Assembly (NCBI GenBank): GCA_002382975.1
Contig: DFTB01000008.1
Location: 1 to 64,000, forward strand
DNA length: 64,000 nucleotides
Direction: 5' to 3'
Source: Fibrobacter sp. UBA4223
GTDB lineage: Bacteria > Fibrobacterota > Fibrobacteria > Fibrobacterales > Fibrobacteraceae
Part shown: positions 1-7,082 of the stretch, piece after piece
How positions within the stretch are numbered: the stretch's first letter is position 1
Layout: each line of letters opens with the position of its first letter
Made by a program: the position numbers and the translations under genes
Notes under the pieces: generated by a model
Databases searched by the model: none
What the model was told of the DNA's origin: nothing
Seen by the model: only the letters and a program-made list of their open reading frames with translations

Positions 1-215
1 CATACCGATAAATCTCTTGTCAACCTCCCATGCGGAAGGCCACGCTCCTGGACATTAACCGCGCGTTGGCACGGGTATTTCCTGATATGGGGCAGATTGC
101 TTACGCGTTACTCACCCGTTCGCCGCTGGGCATTGCTGCCCCGCTCGACTTGCATGTATAAGACACGCCACCAGCGTTCGTTCTGAGCCAGGATCAAACT
201 CTTCATCAATTTTCA
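1..215 (-). rRNA. rrs: 16S ribosomal RNA, 5' part (runs off the left edge)
   Basis: Read on the minus strand, the segment contains the universal 16S 5' block AGAGTTTGATCCTGGCTCAG (complement of about 184-203), followed by the conserved AACGAACGCTGGTGGCGTG stretch. Only about 215 nt of the gene lie in the window; the rest continues to the left. The exact 5' end is estimated by analogy with other 16S genes to within about 5 nt. Transcription runs leftward from the promoter near 360-388. This fragment is the best taxonomic marker available here. Confidence 0.97.
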
Positions 216-359
216 AAGTCTTGGTCCCGTTACTTTAATCACGTTCGTATTGACTTTCCAAGAAAATTCTTGGACCCGTCACTAAGCACATCTCCGATTC
301 CTTCAATCTTCCCGGCGGCCTCGCGGGCCTCCGCAACCCCCTTTCCGAGGGTGAGGCCA
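216..359 (-). other. rRNA operon leader
   Basis: Transcribed spacer between the rRNA promoter and the 16S 5' end. It contains a small hairpin (CCAAGAA...TTCTTGG, near 258-275) and sequence that probably forms half of the 16S processing stem. No open reading frame here is credible; the overlapping short frames are non-coding shadows. Confidence 0.6.
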
Positions 360-388
360 ATTATAGAACAATTTTTCGCCCCCGGCAA
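360..388 (-). promoter_or_regulatory. rRNA operon promoter (sigma-70 type)
   Basis: On the minus strand the sequence reads TTGCCG, 17 nt spacer, then a perfect TATAAT. The predicted start point is near 353, about 140 nt before the 16S gene, a usual distance for an rRNA leader. Two TTGACA hexamers lie further upstream (476-481 and 487-492, as complements) but have no good -10 partner. Confidence 0.75.
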
Positions 389-502
389 GGGGTTTTGTGA
401 AAATTTTTTCTGTTTTTTAGCTTTTTTTCGCCACGCACCCCTGAAAACGGGTCGTGAACCACGTAGACCCAAGACTGTCAACAGGTTGTCAACAAAAAGC
501 AG

Positions 503-529
503 GGAGATCCCCGCCTGCGCGGGGATGAC
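503..529. repeat. Dispersed GC-rich hairpin repeat, copy 1
   Basis: An inverted repeat (gatcccc gcctgcgc ggggatgac) that occurs again, identical over 27 nt but in opposite orientation, at 14897-14923. Diverged copies lie at 6792, 6899, 7002, 18205, 18237 and 53691. It sits between the rRNA promoter and the end of miaA, where no gene is visible. Confidence 0.8.
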
Positions 530-600
530 GAGGGTGGGCGCGGGATGACAAGTAGGAGGGGCCGGAGTGACAAAAGGAGTGGGGGCTCCTAACGAGGGCG

Positions 601-1485
601 CTAAGGTGTAGCAATGACGTGCAACGCGTCTTCGGAGTCAAGGTTAATTTGTACTGAATTAACTTGTCTGGAAAACCAGGTGATTTGACGTTTGGCGTAG
701 TTTCGGGTCTGCTGTTTTACTTTGTCCAAAACAGTCTCGATTTCGGAGTCATCCTTTGCGGCAAGGAGTTCGCGGTAGCCCAGGCTTTGCCACGCCGGAG
801 CCGTAAGCGGAACCCTTTGCGCCAGCGAATGGATTTCTTGCAGCCAGCCGTCGCGGACCATCTGGTCAACACGTTCGTTTATGCGGGCGTAGAGATTCTC
901 GCGGCTGCGGTTGAGAAAATAAACGGGAATATTCCCGATGCCGCCGGAGCGTTCCAGTTTCCATTCCGAAAGTTTGCGGCCCGTGCCTCGGTAAACCTCC
1001 AGAATCCGGACAATGCGATGCCTGTTGTTCTCGTCGGCACCTTCCATAGATTCGGGATCCACCTTCCGGGCCTCGTCGCAGAGCCAAGGGAGTCCGAATT
1101 TTTCGCAGTCCGCCTCCAGGGCCTCCCGCACGCTACCGTCAATGGCGGGAATTTTCGGAAGCCCAAGCATCAACGCCTGCAGGTAAAGCCCTGTGCCACC
1201 CACCAAGATGTAATTCTTCTGCGGGTTCGCCTCAAGAAGTGCCCGGACATCGTTACAGAAATCCCCAGCGGAATAGACCCGGTTAGGTTCGCAGAAGTTT
1301 ATCAGGTGGTGTTTCACCCTCTGCATCTCGGACACCGAGGGCTGTGCCGTGCCAATAGCGAAGCCCCTGTATATCTGGCGGGAATCCACACCGATGATTT
1401 CGGCACGGTAACGCTCCGCAAGTTCAAGGGAAAGTTTCGACTTTCCGACTCCAGTGGGGCCACAGAGGGCAAAGAGAACAGGCAT
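601..1485 (-). CDS. miaA: tRNA dimethylallyltransferase
   Basis: Transfers a dimethylallyl group from DMAPP to N6 of A37 in tRNAs that read UNN codons. The 294-residue length fits the family. Visible motifs are the P-loop GPTGVGKS (residues 9-16), the DSRQIYRG block (from D34) that forms the tRNA/active site, and VGGTGLYL (95-102). The ATG is preceded by a TAAATT box 8 nt upstream instead of a Shine-Dalgarno sequence, a pattern seen at many starts here. It runs toward the rRNA operon. Divergent to the yibQ-like gene, with only 31 nt between the two start codons. Confidence 0.97.
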   Translation of the reverse strand: MPVLFALCGPTGVGKSKLSLELAERYRAEIIGVDSRQIYRGFAIGTAQPSVSEMQRVKHHLINFCEPNRVYSAGDFCNDVRALLEANPQKNYILVGGTGLYLQALMLGLPKIPAIDGSVREALEADCEKFGLPWLCDEARKVDPESMEGADENNRHRIVRILEVYRGTGRKLSEWKLERSGGIGNIPVYFLNRSRENLYARINERVDQMVRDGWLQEIHSLAQRVPLTAPAWQSLGYRELLAAKDDSEIETVLDKVKQQTRNYAKRQITWFSRQVNSVQINLDSEDALHVIATP

Positions 1486-1516
1486 ACGGTTTTAATTTAG
1501 CTATCTTTCCCAAGCG

Positions 1517-2614
1517 ATGAAAAAGCTGAAGCACGTTCTTGCCATCTTTATTGTCCTTGGGATTATCTCCGGGGCAGCATTCGTGCTACAAGAAACCAGC
1601 ATTGGCGAAAAACTTTTCAACCGAGATTCTGCCACTGTCGCCACTTCGGACACCACCGCCGCCGTGCAGGACACCACCCCCTTCGTAGAAAAAATGAAGA
1701 ACCACCTGGAAGTGGTGCAGACGCAAAAGTCCAGAAAGAAACGGGAAATCTGGGTGCTGGGGAACGGACGGACCATCACCCACTACCTGCTGCATGCCCA
1801 AAGGTTCTTGCGGAAAAACGGCGGCGAAGTGTTATACATGGAAGAGCTCCACGGAGACCCCACGGTTTTCCAGTCGGCCAGTCTAGACGCCCTGACCCCA
1901 GAAGGCGACACGCTGAAACTCATCCTGAATGTTTCGGACAACATTTTCAAGAACAACGCCTCTTACCTGTCCATCGCGTTTCAGGTGACAGGCCTTACGC
2001 CCGAACTGATTGTGGCCCTGAACGAACTCACCTTCCCCTACGACCTGATGGTTACGCCCTTCGGCATGGCGGAAACGTTCTTCCCTGACCTGGACCGCGT
2101 AAAGAACAAGGAACTGGTCATCTGGCTTTTGATGGAATCTACCAGCCTGGATTCCAGACACAACCGCTACCGTCCGGTGCGCATCCACCACACGGAACAG
2201 CAGATCGAGTCCGTTATCCAGGAGGCAAAGACCCTGGTGCCAAACGCCAAGGGAATCGCCACCCGCTTTGCAGAACAGGCAGTAGAACACCGGCAGCTTT
2301 TGCAGGCCACCCTGGAACCCGCCAAGGAAAACGGGCTCTGGTTCCTGGACCTGTCCATGAACGCAAAATCCAAGGTGCGGGAGACCTGCAAGGATTTGTC
2401 CATGGCCTGCAAGACGGCAACCCCCTACAACCCCTCCAACAGCGCCCTGGACGACTACATCAAGCGCAAGCTGAAGGCGGCCGCCAAGAGCGGCATGTCC
2501 ACCATCATCATCCCGCTGAGTGAGGCCAATATCGCCAAGGTGAAGTCCATCGACGCAAAAGCGGCGGCCCAGGGCACCACCATCGTAAATTTATCTACCT
2601 TTATGAAGTATTGA
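1517..2614 (+). CDS. YibQ-like divergent polysaccharide deacetylase family protein
   Basis: A 365-residue protein with an N-terminal membrane anchor (residues 5-25), a low-complexity Thr/Ser/Asp linker and a C-terminal domain resembling the YibQ/DUF610 divergent polysaccharide deacetylase family. Typical features seen are an early hydrophobic strand ending in VTGL, a central ELVIWLLME strand, and the late block GLWFLDLSMN. The true function of this family is not settled; many members keep only part of the deacetylase metal site. It probably acts in the periplasm. A TATCTT box lies 9 nt before the ATG. pdxJ follows 13 nt downstream with its own ribosome-binding site, so the two probably share a transcript. 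Confidence 0.72.
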   Translation: MKKLKHVLAIFIVLGIISGAAFVLQETSIGEKLFNRDSATVATSDTTAAVQDTTPFVEKMKNHLEVVQTQKSRKKREIWVLGNGRTITHYLLHAQRFLRKNGGEVLYMEELHGDPTVFQSASLDALTPEGDTLKLILNVSDNIFKNNASYLSIAFQVTGLTPELIVALNELTFPYDLMVTPFGMAETFFPDLDRVKNKELVIWLLMESTSLDSRHNRYRPVRIHHTEQQIESVIQEAKTLVPNAKGIATRFAEQAVEHRQLLQATLEPAKENGLWFLDLSMNAKSKVRETCKDLSMACKTATPYNPSNSALDDYIKRKLKAAAKSGMSTIIIPLSEANIAKVKSIDAKAAAQGTTIVNLSTFMKY

Positions 2615-2627
2615 CAAGGAGAACGCC

Positions 2628-3356
2628 ATGACCGTAAAACTGGGTGTGAACATCGACCATATCGCCACCATCCGCGAAGCCCGCAAGATCAGGGAACCGG
2701 ACCCCGTCACGGCGGCACTGGTCGCAGAACTCGCCGGCTGCATGGGCATTACCGCCCACCTGCGCGAAGACAAGCGCCACATCCAGGACCGCGACGTTCG
2801 CCTGTTGCGCGGCATGGTCACCACCAAGCTGAATCTGAAAATCTCCCCCACGGCCGAAATGTTACAGTTTGCCACCAACGTGCAGCCCGACATGGTGACC
2901 CTGGTCCAGGAGAACCACCAGGAAATCACCATCGAAGGTGGACTCAACGTGGCCGCCAAGGTAGATGAACTTGCAAAGTACGTGATGACCCTGAAAAACA
3001 ACGACATTGCCGTCAGCCTGTTCATTGACCCGGAAACGGACCAGGTGAAGGCCGCCAAGAAAGTCGGCGCCGACTTCGTGGAGTTCAACACCGGCAAGTA
3101 CGCCACCGCCTGCGAACTGGGCAGCCTCCAAGAAGTGGACCGTGAAATTTCGGCCATCGAGGACATGACCATGCTGGCCCGCAAGTACGGGCTCCGGGTG
3201 CTGGCAGGTCACGGACTGAACTACCGCAACGTGGCATCCATCGCCGCCATCGAAGGAATCGAAGAGGTGAACATCGGCCACAGCATCGTGGCCCGCAGCG
3301 TGTTCGTGGGCATGGAAAAAGCCGTCAAGGAAATGCTGGACCTGCTTCGCGGCTAG
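2628..3356 (+). CDS. pdxJ: Pyridoxine 5'-phosphate synthase
   Basis: Condenses 1-deoxyxylulose 5-phosphate with 3-amino-2-oxopropyl phosphate to give pyridoxine 5'-phosphate (vitamin B6, DXP-dependent route). At 242 residues it has the normal size, with the start block VNIDHIATIREAR (residues 7-19), the HLREDKRHIQDRDV block and the C-terminal NIGHSIVARSVFVG phosphate-binding segment. A clear AAGGAGAACGCC ribosome-binding site precedes the ATG. It follows the yibQ-like gene in a likely two-gene operon. Confidence 0.97.
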   Translation: MTVKLGVNIDHIATIREARKIREPDPVTAALVAELAGCMGITAHLREDKRHIQDRDVRLLRGMVTTKLNLKISPTAEMLQFATNVQPDMVTLVQENHQEITIEGGLNVAAKVDELAKYVMTLKNNDIAVSLFIDPETDQVKAAKKVGADFVEFNTGKYATACELGSLQEVDREISAIEDMTMLARKYGLRVLAGHGLNYRNVASIAAIEGIEEVNIGHSIVARSVFVGMEKAVKEMLDLLRG

Positions 3357-3428
3357 GCCGCAGTGTCTAGTGGTTAGGCCGTAAGGTCGTGGTCAGTGTC
3401 TTGACGAGGATGGACTTCTTGTCCAGCA

Positions 3429-3466
3429 CCCCTAAAACCTACTACCTAATACCTATAACCTAATAA
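3429..3466. repeat. Short-word repeat array (cctaatacct type)
   Basis: Between the convergent pdxJ and truA ends lies an array of variants of the word cctaatacct / cctaaaacct. Related words recur at 24457-24568, 51700-51735, 55775-55852 and 62105-62200. The array touches the last codons of truA. The preceding part, 3361-3428, shows loosely related gtcagtgtctagtggttagg words and no gene. Confidence 0.7.
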
Positions 3467-4212
3467 TCTTTATACTTCACATCGTGAAGGACAAGACCCT
3501 GCGGCGGGGCCCAGGTGCGTTCGCCCTTGAACTGCCCTGCAAAAATCTGATTGACCGTACCTGCCGGGTAGCGCCCGCGGCCGATGTCGAACAGCGTGCC
3601 TACCATGGCACGGACCTGACGGTGCAAGAACCGGTTCCCCTTGATGTGGAAAATCACGGTCCAGTCGTTCACCCGCTCCAGGCGGAATTCGGTCAGCGTG
3701 CAGAGCGTGGACTTGCCGTCGTTACGGGGAATGCAAAAGTCGATAAAGTCGTGCTCGCCCAGGAAAGATGCTGCCTCCCGCTCCATCAAGTCCAGATCCA
3801 GATTCAGGGACCCGCATTCCCAACCGTATTCCCGCATGAGCGCCACAGGTCGGGTAAAAATGGTGTACTGGTAATAGCGGTAAAGGGCGTCGTAGCGGGC
3901 GTTGAAATCATCGCTACACGGTTGCAAATCGCGAATGCGGATAAGCCTCTTGGTGAGTCCATTCACCGAACGCTCCGTCTTGCGCAAGTCCAGCTCGCCA
4001 TCAAAATCAAAATGGACGCACTGGCCTCGGGCATGGACACCCGTATCGGTACGGCCAGAACCTACGATATGTATGGGCGCGCGGAGCGCTATGGTCAGCG
4101 CCTCTTCCAGGGCGGACTGAACGGTTACGAATTTCTGCTTGCCGGCTTCGTTCTGCACCTGCCAGCCATAAAAGGCACTGCCCAGGTATTCACAGCGAAA
4201 CCGATAACGCAT
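3460..4212 (-). CDS. truA: tRNA pseudouridine(38-40) synthase
   Basis: Isomerises uridines 38-40 in the anticodon stem-loop of many tRNAs. The 250-residue protein shows the catalytic block GRTDTGVHA (53-61) with nucleophile D56, and the later FLHRQVRAMVGTL helix that is typical of TruA. The ATG lies 14 nt after the stop of the upstream membrane protein on the same strand, without a separate promoter visible, so it is probably co-transcribed. Its 3' end runs into a short-word repeat array. Confidence 0.96.
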   Translation of the reverse strand: MRYRFRCEYLGSAFYGWQVQNEAGKQKFVTVQSALEEALTIALRAPIHIVGSGRTDTGVHARGQCVHFDFDGELDLRKTERSVNGLTKRLIRIRDLQPCSDDFNARYDALYRYYQYTIFTRPVALMREYGWECGSLNLDLDLMEREAASFLGEHDFIDFCIPRNDGKSTLCTLTEFRLERVNDWTVIFHIKGNRFLHRQVRAMVGTLFDIGRGRYPAGTVNQIFAGQFKGERTWAPPQGLVLHDVKYKDY

Positions 4213-4226
4213 AGGCCAAGAGCCCC

Positions 4227-5144
4227 TTATTCCATGGCGCTCTTGATGATGGCTTCCACCTGTTCCTGCGGAATTTTCAGCTGGGTCGCGATGGCAGAGG
4301 CGGGGAACCCGCGGCGGGACATCTGCAGAATCTTGCTCTTTTCAGTAAGTTCCTTGTCGAAACGGCTGGTCTCCAAAGGATTGCTGCCCTGCAGGTTCGG
4401 GTTGCCGGTCACGTTGTGGCTCTGGGCCCTAAGTTTCATGGTCCTGTCGCGGGAAAGGCCGCGGGGAGCCCGCAGGACTTCGGACAGGGACTGGATAGCG
4501 GAGGTAATCCGCTCCTTGGCGGTGGGCCTGAGCTGGGGCCGCTTGCCCAAATCCGGAATCAAAACCTTGTTTTCGGGATTGCCGTTTTCGTCTTCGAAAG
4601 AAACCTTTGTCTCCTTGGCCTCCGCAAACTCGTCGGCCTCGTCGATGATGGAATGCTTCGGTGCACGGGGGCGCGGTGCAATGGTGGGGTCGTTCTCGAA
4701 CCCGTTCTTGGGCTCACGGAACCGGTTTTCGGCCTTCAGGGCCTCCATCCTCTGGGTCAGGACCTTCTTGCGGTGGCTGAGGGCCGCAAGCAATATAATG
4801 CAGACCAGAATAGCGGCAACGCCGCCTACCACCCACATCAGGGCGGACTTGGAAATCCCGCCTACCGTCTTTTCATCTTGTTCCGTCTCGCCGGCCGGAG
4901 TCTTTTGCCTGAGGGCGTTCAAGTCCTGCCAGGCGACGTCCAAGTCATTCCGGATGGCGAGCTGGGCATCGGCATCGCCCTGCTTTTCCCACAGGGCCAC
5001 TTCCAGGGAGTCAATCTTTGCGCGGGCCTGCAGGTAGGCGTCGGCATCGAAAGAGGACCGTCCGGCGGAAAAGTCCGAAAGCAGGTACAGGAGCACTCCG
5101 GCGCACAGGAACAGAAGGACGATGGGGACGATAATTTTTTTCAT
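4227..5144 (-). CDS. Membrane protein with C-terminal helix-turn-helix-like segment, function unknown
   Basis: Not a family I can name. The 305-residue protein has a signal-anchor helix (about 5-24), a charged, probably coiled segment (about 35-85), a second membrane helix (about 103-123), a long polar linker rich in Pro/Glu/Lys, and a C-terminal block of about 35 residues (ILQMSRRGFPASAIATQL...) that looks like a helix-turn-helix of the kind seen at the end of some flagellar or cell-surface regulator proteins. A TAAATTTG box ends four bases before the ATG, suggesting a near-leaderless transcript. truA follows. A membrane-tethered regulatory or scaffold role is only a guess. Confidence 0.6.
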   Translation of the reverse strand: MKKIIVPIVLLFLCAGVLLYLLSDFSAGRSSFDADAYLQARAKIDSLEVALWEKQGDADAQLAIRNDLDVAWQDLNALRQKTPAGETEQDEKTVGGISKSALMWVVGGVAAILVCIILLAALSHRKKVLTQRMEALKAENRFREPKNGFENDPTIAPRPRAPKHSIIDEADEFAEAKETKVSFEDENGNPENKVLIPDLGKRPQLRPTAKERITSAIQSLSEVLRAPRGLSRDRTMKLRAQSHNVTGNPNLQGSNPLETSRFDKELTEKSKILQMSRRGFPASAIATQLKIPQEQVEAIIKSAME

Positions 5145-5162
5145 GTGACAAATTTAAGAAAT

Positions 5163-6524
5163 TTAAAGACCCTTGTTCAAGGCTTCGGCCATGACCACAC
5201 GGTTTCCTCCGTTAGCAGAAGCCAATTGCATGGACGCCTCGGCGGTGGCGATCAGGGTCTTTGCATCTACGGCATGGATGGGCATCACCGAAACGCCGAT
5301 ACTCAAGGATGTCTTGAGAATCCCGTCGCCGTAAGCCACCTGGAGCTCCGAAATCTCGTGACGGATTTTTTCGGCACGGTCCTTGGTAATCTTGTAATCG
5401 GCGCCGGGCAGAATCACGCAGAAAACATCGCCGTTGTAGCGGCAGGGAATGTCCTCGTTCCGGATATAGCCCGGCAGGCGCTGGCCCACTTCCCAAAGCA
5501 TCTGCTCCACCGCATGGCGGCCCCGCTTTTCCTGGAGCTGGGGAATTTCGTCGGGGTAAAGCATGATGATTCCGATAGGCGTCTTGTGGCGGGAAGCGGA
5601 GAAGATTTCGCGACGGAGGGACTCTTCCATGTAGCGCTTGTTGAAAAGCCCCGTCAGGTTGTCACGGATGCTGTGCTGCTGGAAACGGATATTCAGGTTC
5701 TGGTTCGCCACGTAAAGGCCGAATGTGGCCGACACGATGCTCACCTTCGCCTTCCAGAAATCAATATCTTCGCCGTCGGGCAACTTGTCCACCTGAATGC
5801 ACAACGTGCCGAAATGTTCCTCCAGCCCCTCGATAGGCGCACAGAAGGCAACGCCCTGGCTGTGGTAATGAAGGTGGGTGCAGCCTGCCGTCACCTTGTC
5901 CGCATTGTAGTCGTTCACCACGATGCTTCCTAGGTTGAAACTTGCACATTCCGCAGGCATCATGGTGTCGCCACTAATCACGTAATCGCCAAAGGAGAAA
6001 ACCTTGTGCATTTCGGACTGGGCATCGCCATACATGTAAAGCACGCCCGCCGCACCGGGGAACAGCTTGGGCAAGACCTTTTCAAGAGCGCCCACCACTT
6101 CGGAAAAGGGCCTGTTCCTGAGGATTTCCTTGCAGAAATCGTCCCAGTCCGAAAGAGGGAAAATCTCCCGCGCCGATTCCAGCGTAGGAACGGCATCGGG
6201 CAAAGCCGTTTTCTCGGATTGCGCCTCTGGAACAGTTCCTTCGGCAGGAACATCGCCCTGTTCCGCGCCTTCGGCAACATCCGACGGCACCACCGGCACA
6301 AGCTCCGTCACCGGGCGGGAATCCGGCGCCTCCGCCTCCCCCGCCTCGCTATCCTGGACGGCCCTTTTGGCCACGATAAAAAAGATGAACCCGAGGACCG
6401 CGCCCCAGACTCCCACAAAAATAAACTTGACCCCCACCGACAACGCGCTCTCGGGAGCCGCAAACGAAAGAACTACGCCTGCCACAAAAGCGACAAGCCA
6501 CACCAGATAATAAAGAACGCTCAT
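5163..6524 (-). CDS. Membrane GAF-GGDEF protein with degenerate active site
   Basis: About 453 residues: two N-terminal membrane helices (about 4-22 and 32-52), an acidic linker (55-115), a GAF-like sensor domain (about 135-275) and a C-terminal GGDEF-fold domain starting at DNLTGLFNKRY. The signature reads NGDVF (364-368) instead of GGDEF, so the metal-binding Glu is Val; the upstream DxD region is also altered (YPDEIPQ). A c-di-GMP inhibitory-site-like RxxD (R355-D358) stands exactly five residues before it. It is therefore more likely a c-di-GMP binder or inactive partner than a cyclase. I chose the second in-frame ATG (6524) because a TAAATT box lies 7 nt before it; the first ATG is at 6533. 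Confidence 0.85.
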   Translation of the reverse strand: MSVLYYLVWLVAFVAGVVLSFAAPESALSVGVKFIFVGVWGAVLGFIFFIVAKRAVQDSEAGEAEAPDSRPVTELVPVVPSDVAEGAEQGDVPAEGTVPEAQSEKTALPDAVPTLESAREIFPLSDWDDFCKEILRNRPFSEVVGALEKVLPKLFPGAAGVLYMYGDAQSEMHKVFSFGDYVISGDTMMPAECASFNLGSIVVNDYNADKVTAGCTHLHYHSQGVAFCAPIEGLEEHFGTLCIQVDKLPDGEDIDFWKAKVSIVSATFGLYVANQNLNIRFQQHSIRDNLTGLFNKRYMEESLRREIFSASRHKTPIGIIMLYPDEIPQLQEKRGRHAVEQMLWEVGQRLPGYIRNEDIPCRYNGDVFCVILPGADYKITKDRAEKIRHEISELQVAYGDGILKTSLSIGVSVMPIHAVDAKTLIATAEASMQLASANGGNRVVMAEALNKGL

Positions 6525-6716
6525 ATTCCACAATTTATGAAAAGTCTAAGACCTTGGACAAACATTTTTTCAAAAAAAAGCAAAATCAACATATTTGGGC
6601 GTTCCCCCGGTCTCTTAGCTGTACCTACGGAGGGGTCGGGCCATACTCGCTCCGCTCGCCGAGCCTGTAGTCTCGGCCCCAAGGGGTCACTGTCCCTAAC
6701 GCGGAAGAGGGGTAGG

Positions 6717-6774
6717 GGTTAGGATTTAGGGGTTAGGATTTAGGGGTTAGGATTTAGGGGCTAGGATTTAGGGG
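6717..6774 (+). repeat. Tandem 14-nt repeat (ttaggatttagggg)
   Basis: Four nearly perfect head-to-tail copies of a 14-nt unit, the last with one substitution (gctaggattt). It resembles eukaryotic telomere repeats only superficially; the same words (ccctagatcctaacccc) appear inverted at 55800-55840, so it belongs to the dispersed short-word family of this genome. Confidence 0.85.
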
Positions 6775-6791
6775 CGCGGGACACAAGAGTT

Positions 6792-6958
6792 GTCATCCCC
6801 GACCGGGTCGGGGATCCGCTAGAGGTGTGAGGCGCGAGGTGTGAGGCGCGAGGTGTGTGGTGTGAGTTATGAGTTGTGAGTGTTGAGTTATAAGTTGTCA
6901 TCCCCGACCCATTCGACAAGCTCAGGGCAGGCTCCGGTCGGGGATCCGCTAGAGGTGT
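6792..6958. repeat. Two GC-rich hairpin repeats with word array between
   Basis: Copies at 6792-6829 and 6899-6958 share the start gtcatccccgac and the end ggtcggggatccgctagagg. The second copy carries an extra block of about 25 nt (attcgacaagctcagggc...) in the hairpin loop. Both are in the same orientation. Confidence 0.8.
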
Positions 6959-7082
6959 GGCGCCCGAAATAAACTGGCGTACGCTAGAAAAGCAAACAGA
7001 TCCTCACTTTCGTGAGGATGACGAAGCTTGTAGCTTTGTGGTTCACGGCGTAACGGGCGGGGGATTTGCTAAATTGATAGTG

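Larger units (their letters stand above)
6525..7082. other. Repeat-filled intergenic region
   Basis: About 550 nt without a credible gene. After a short divergent promoter zone it contains a four-fold tandem of ttaggatttagggg (about 6717-6774), two copies of the GC-rich hairpin repeat ending in the same ggggatccgctagaggtgtg block (6792-6829 and 6899-6958), a gaggtgtgag/gttatgagtt word array between them, and a third small hairpin (cctcactttcgtgagg, 7002-7017). A reading frame that extends the next gene upstream to 6957 is made entirely of repeat sequence. Confidence 0.75.

Noticed and set aside
4416..5933. 505-codon open frame on the plus strand
   Set aside because: Crosses two genes with well supported proteins on the other strand and has no recognisable domain.
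6717..6774. Telomere-like repeats
   Set aside because: Only four copies in the middle of a chromosome segment, and the same words occur in other orientations elsewhere; a slippage array explains them.
6957..7082. N-terminal extension of the radical SAM protein
   Set aside because: Encoded entirely by dispersed repeats, and family members begin close to the chosen ATG.
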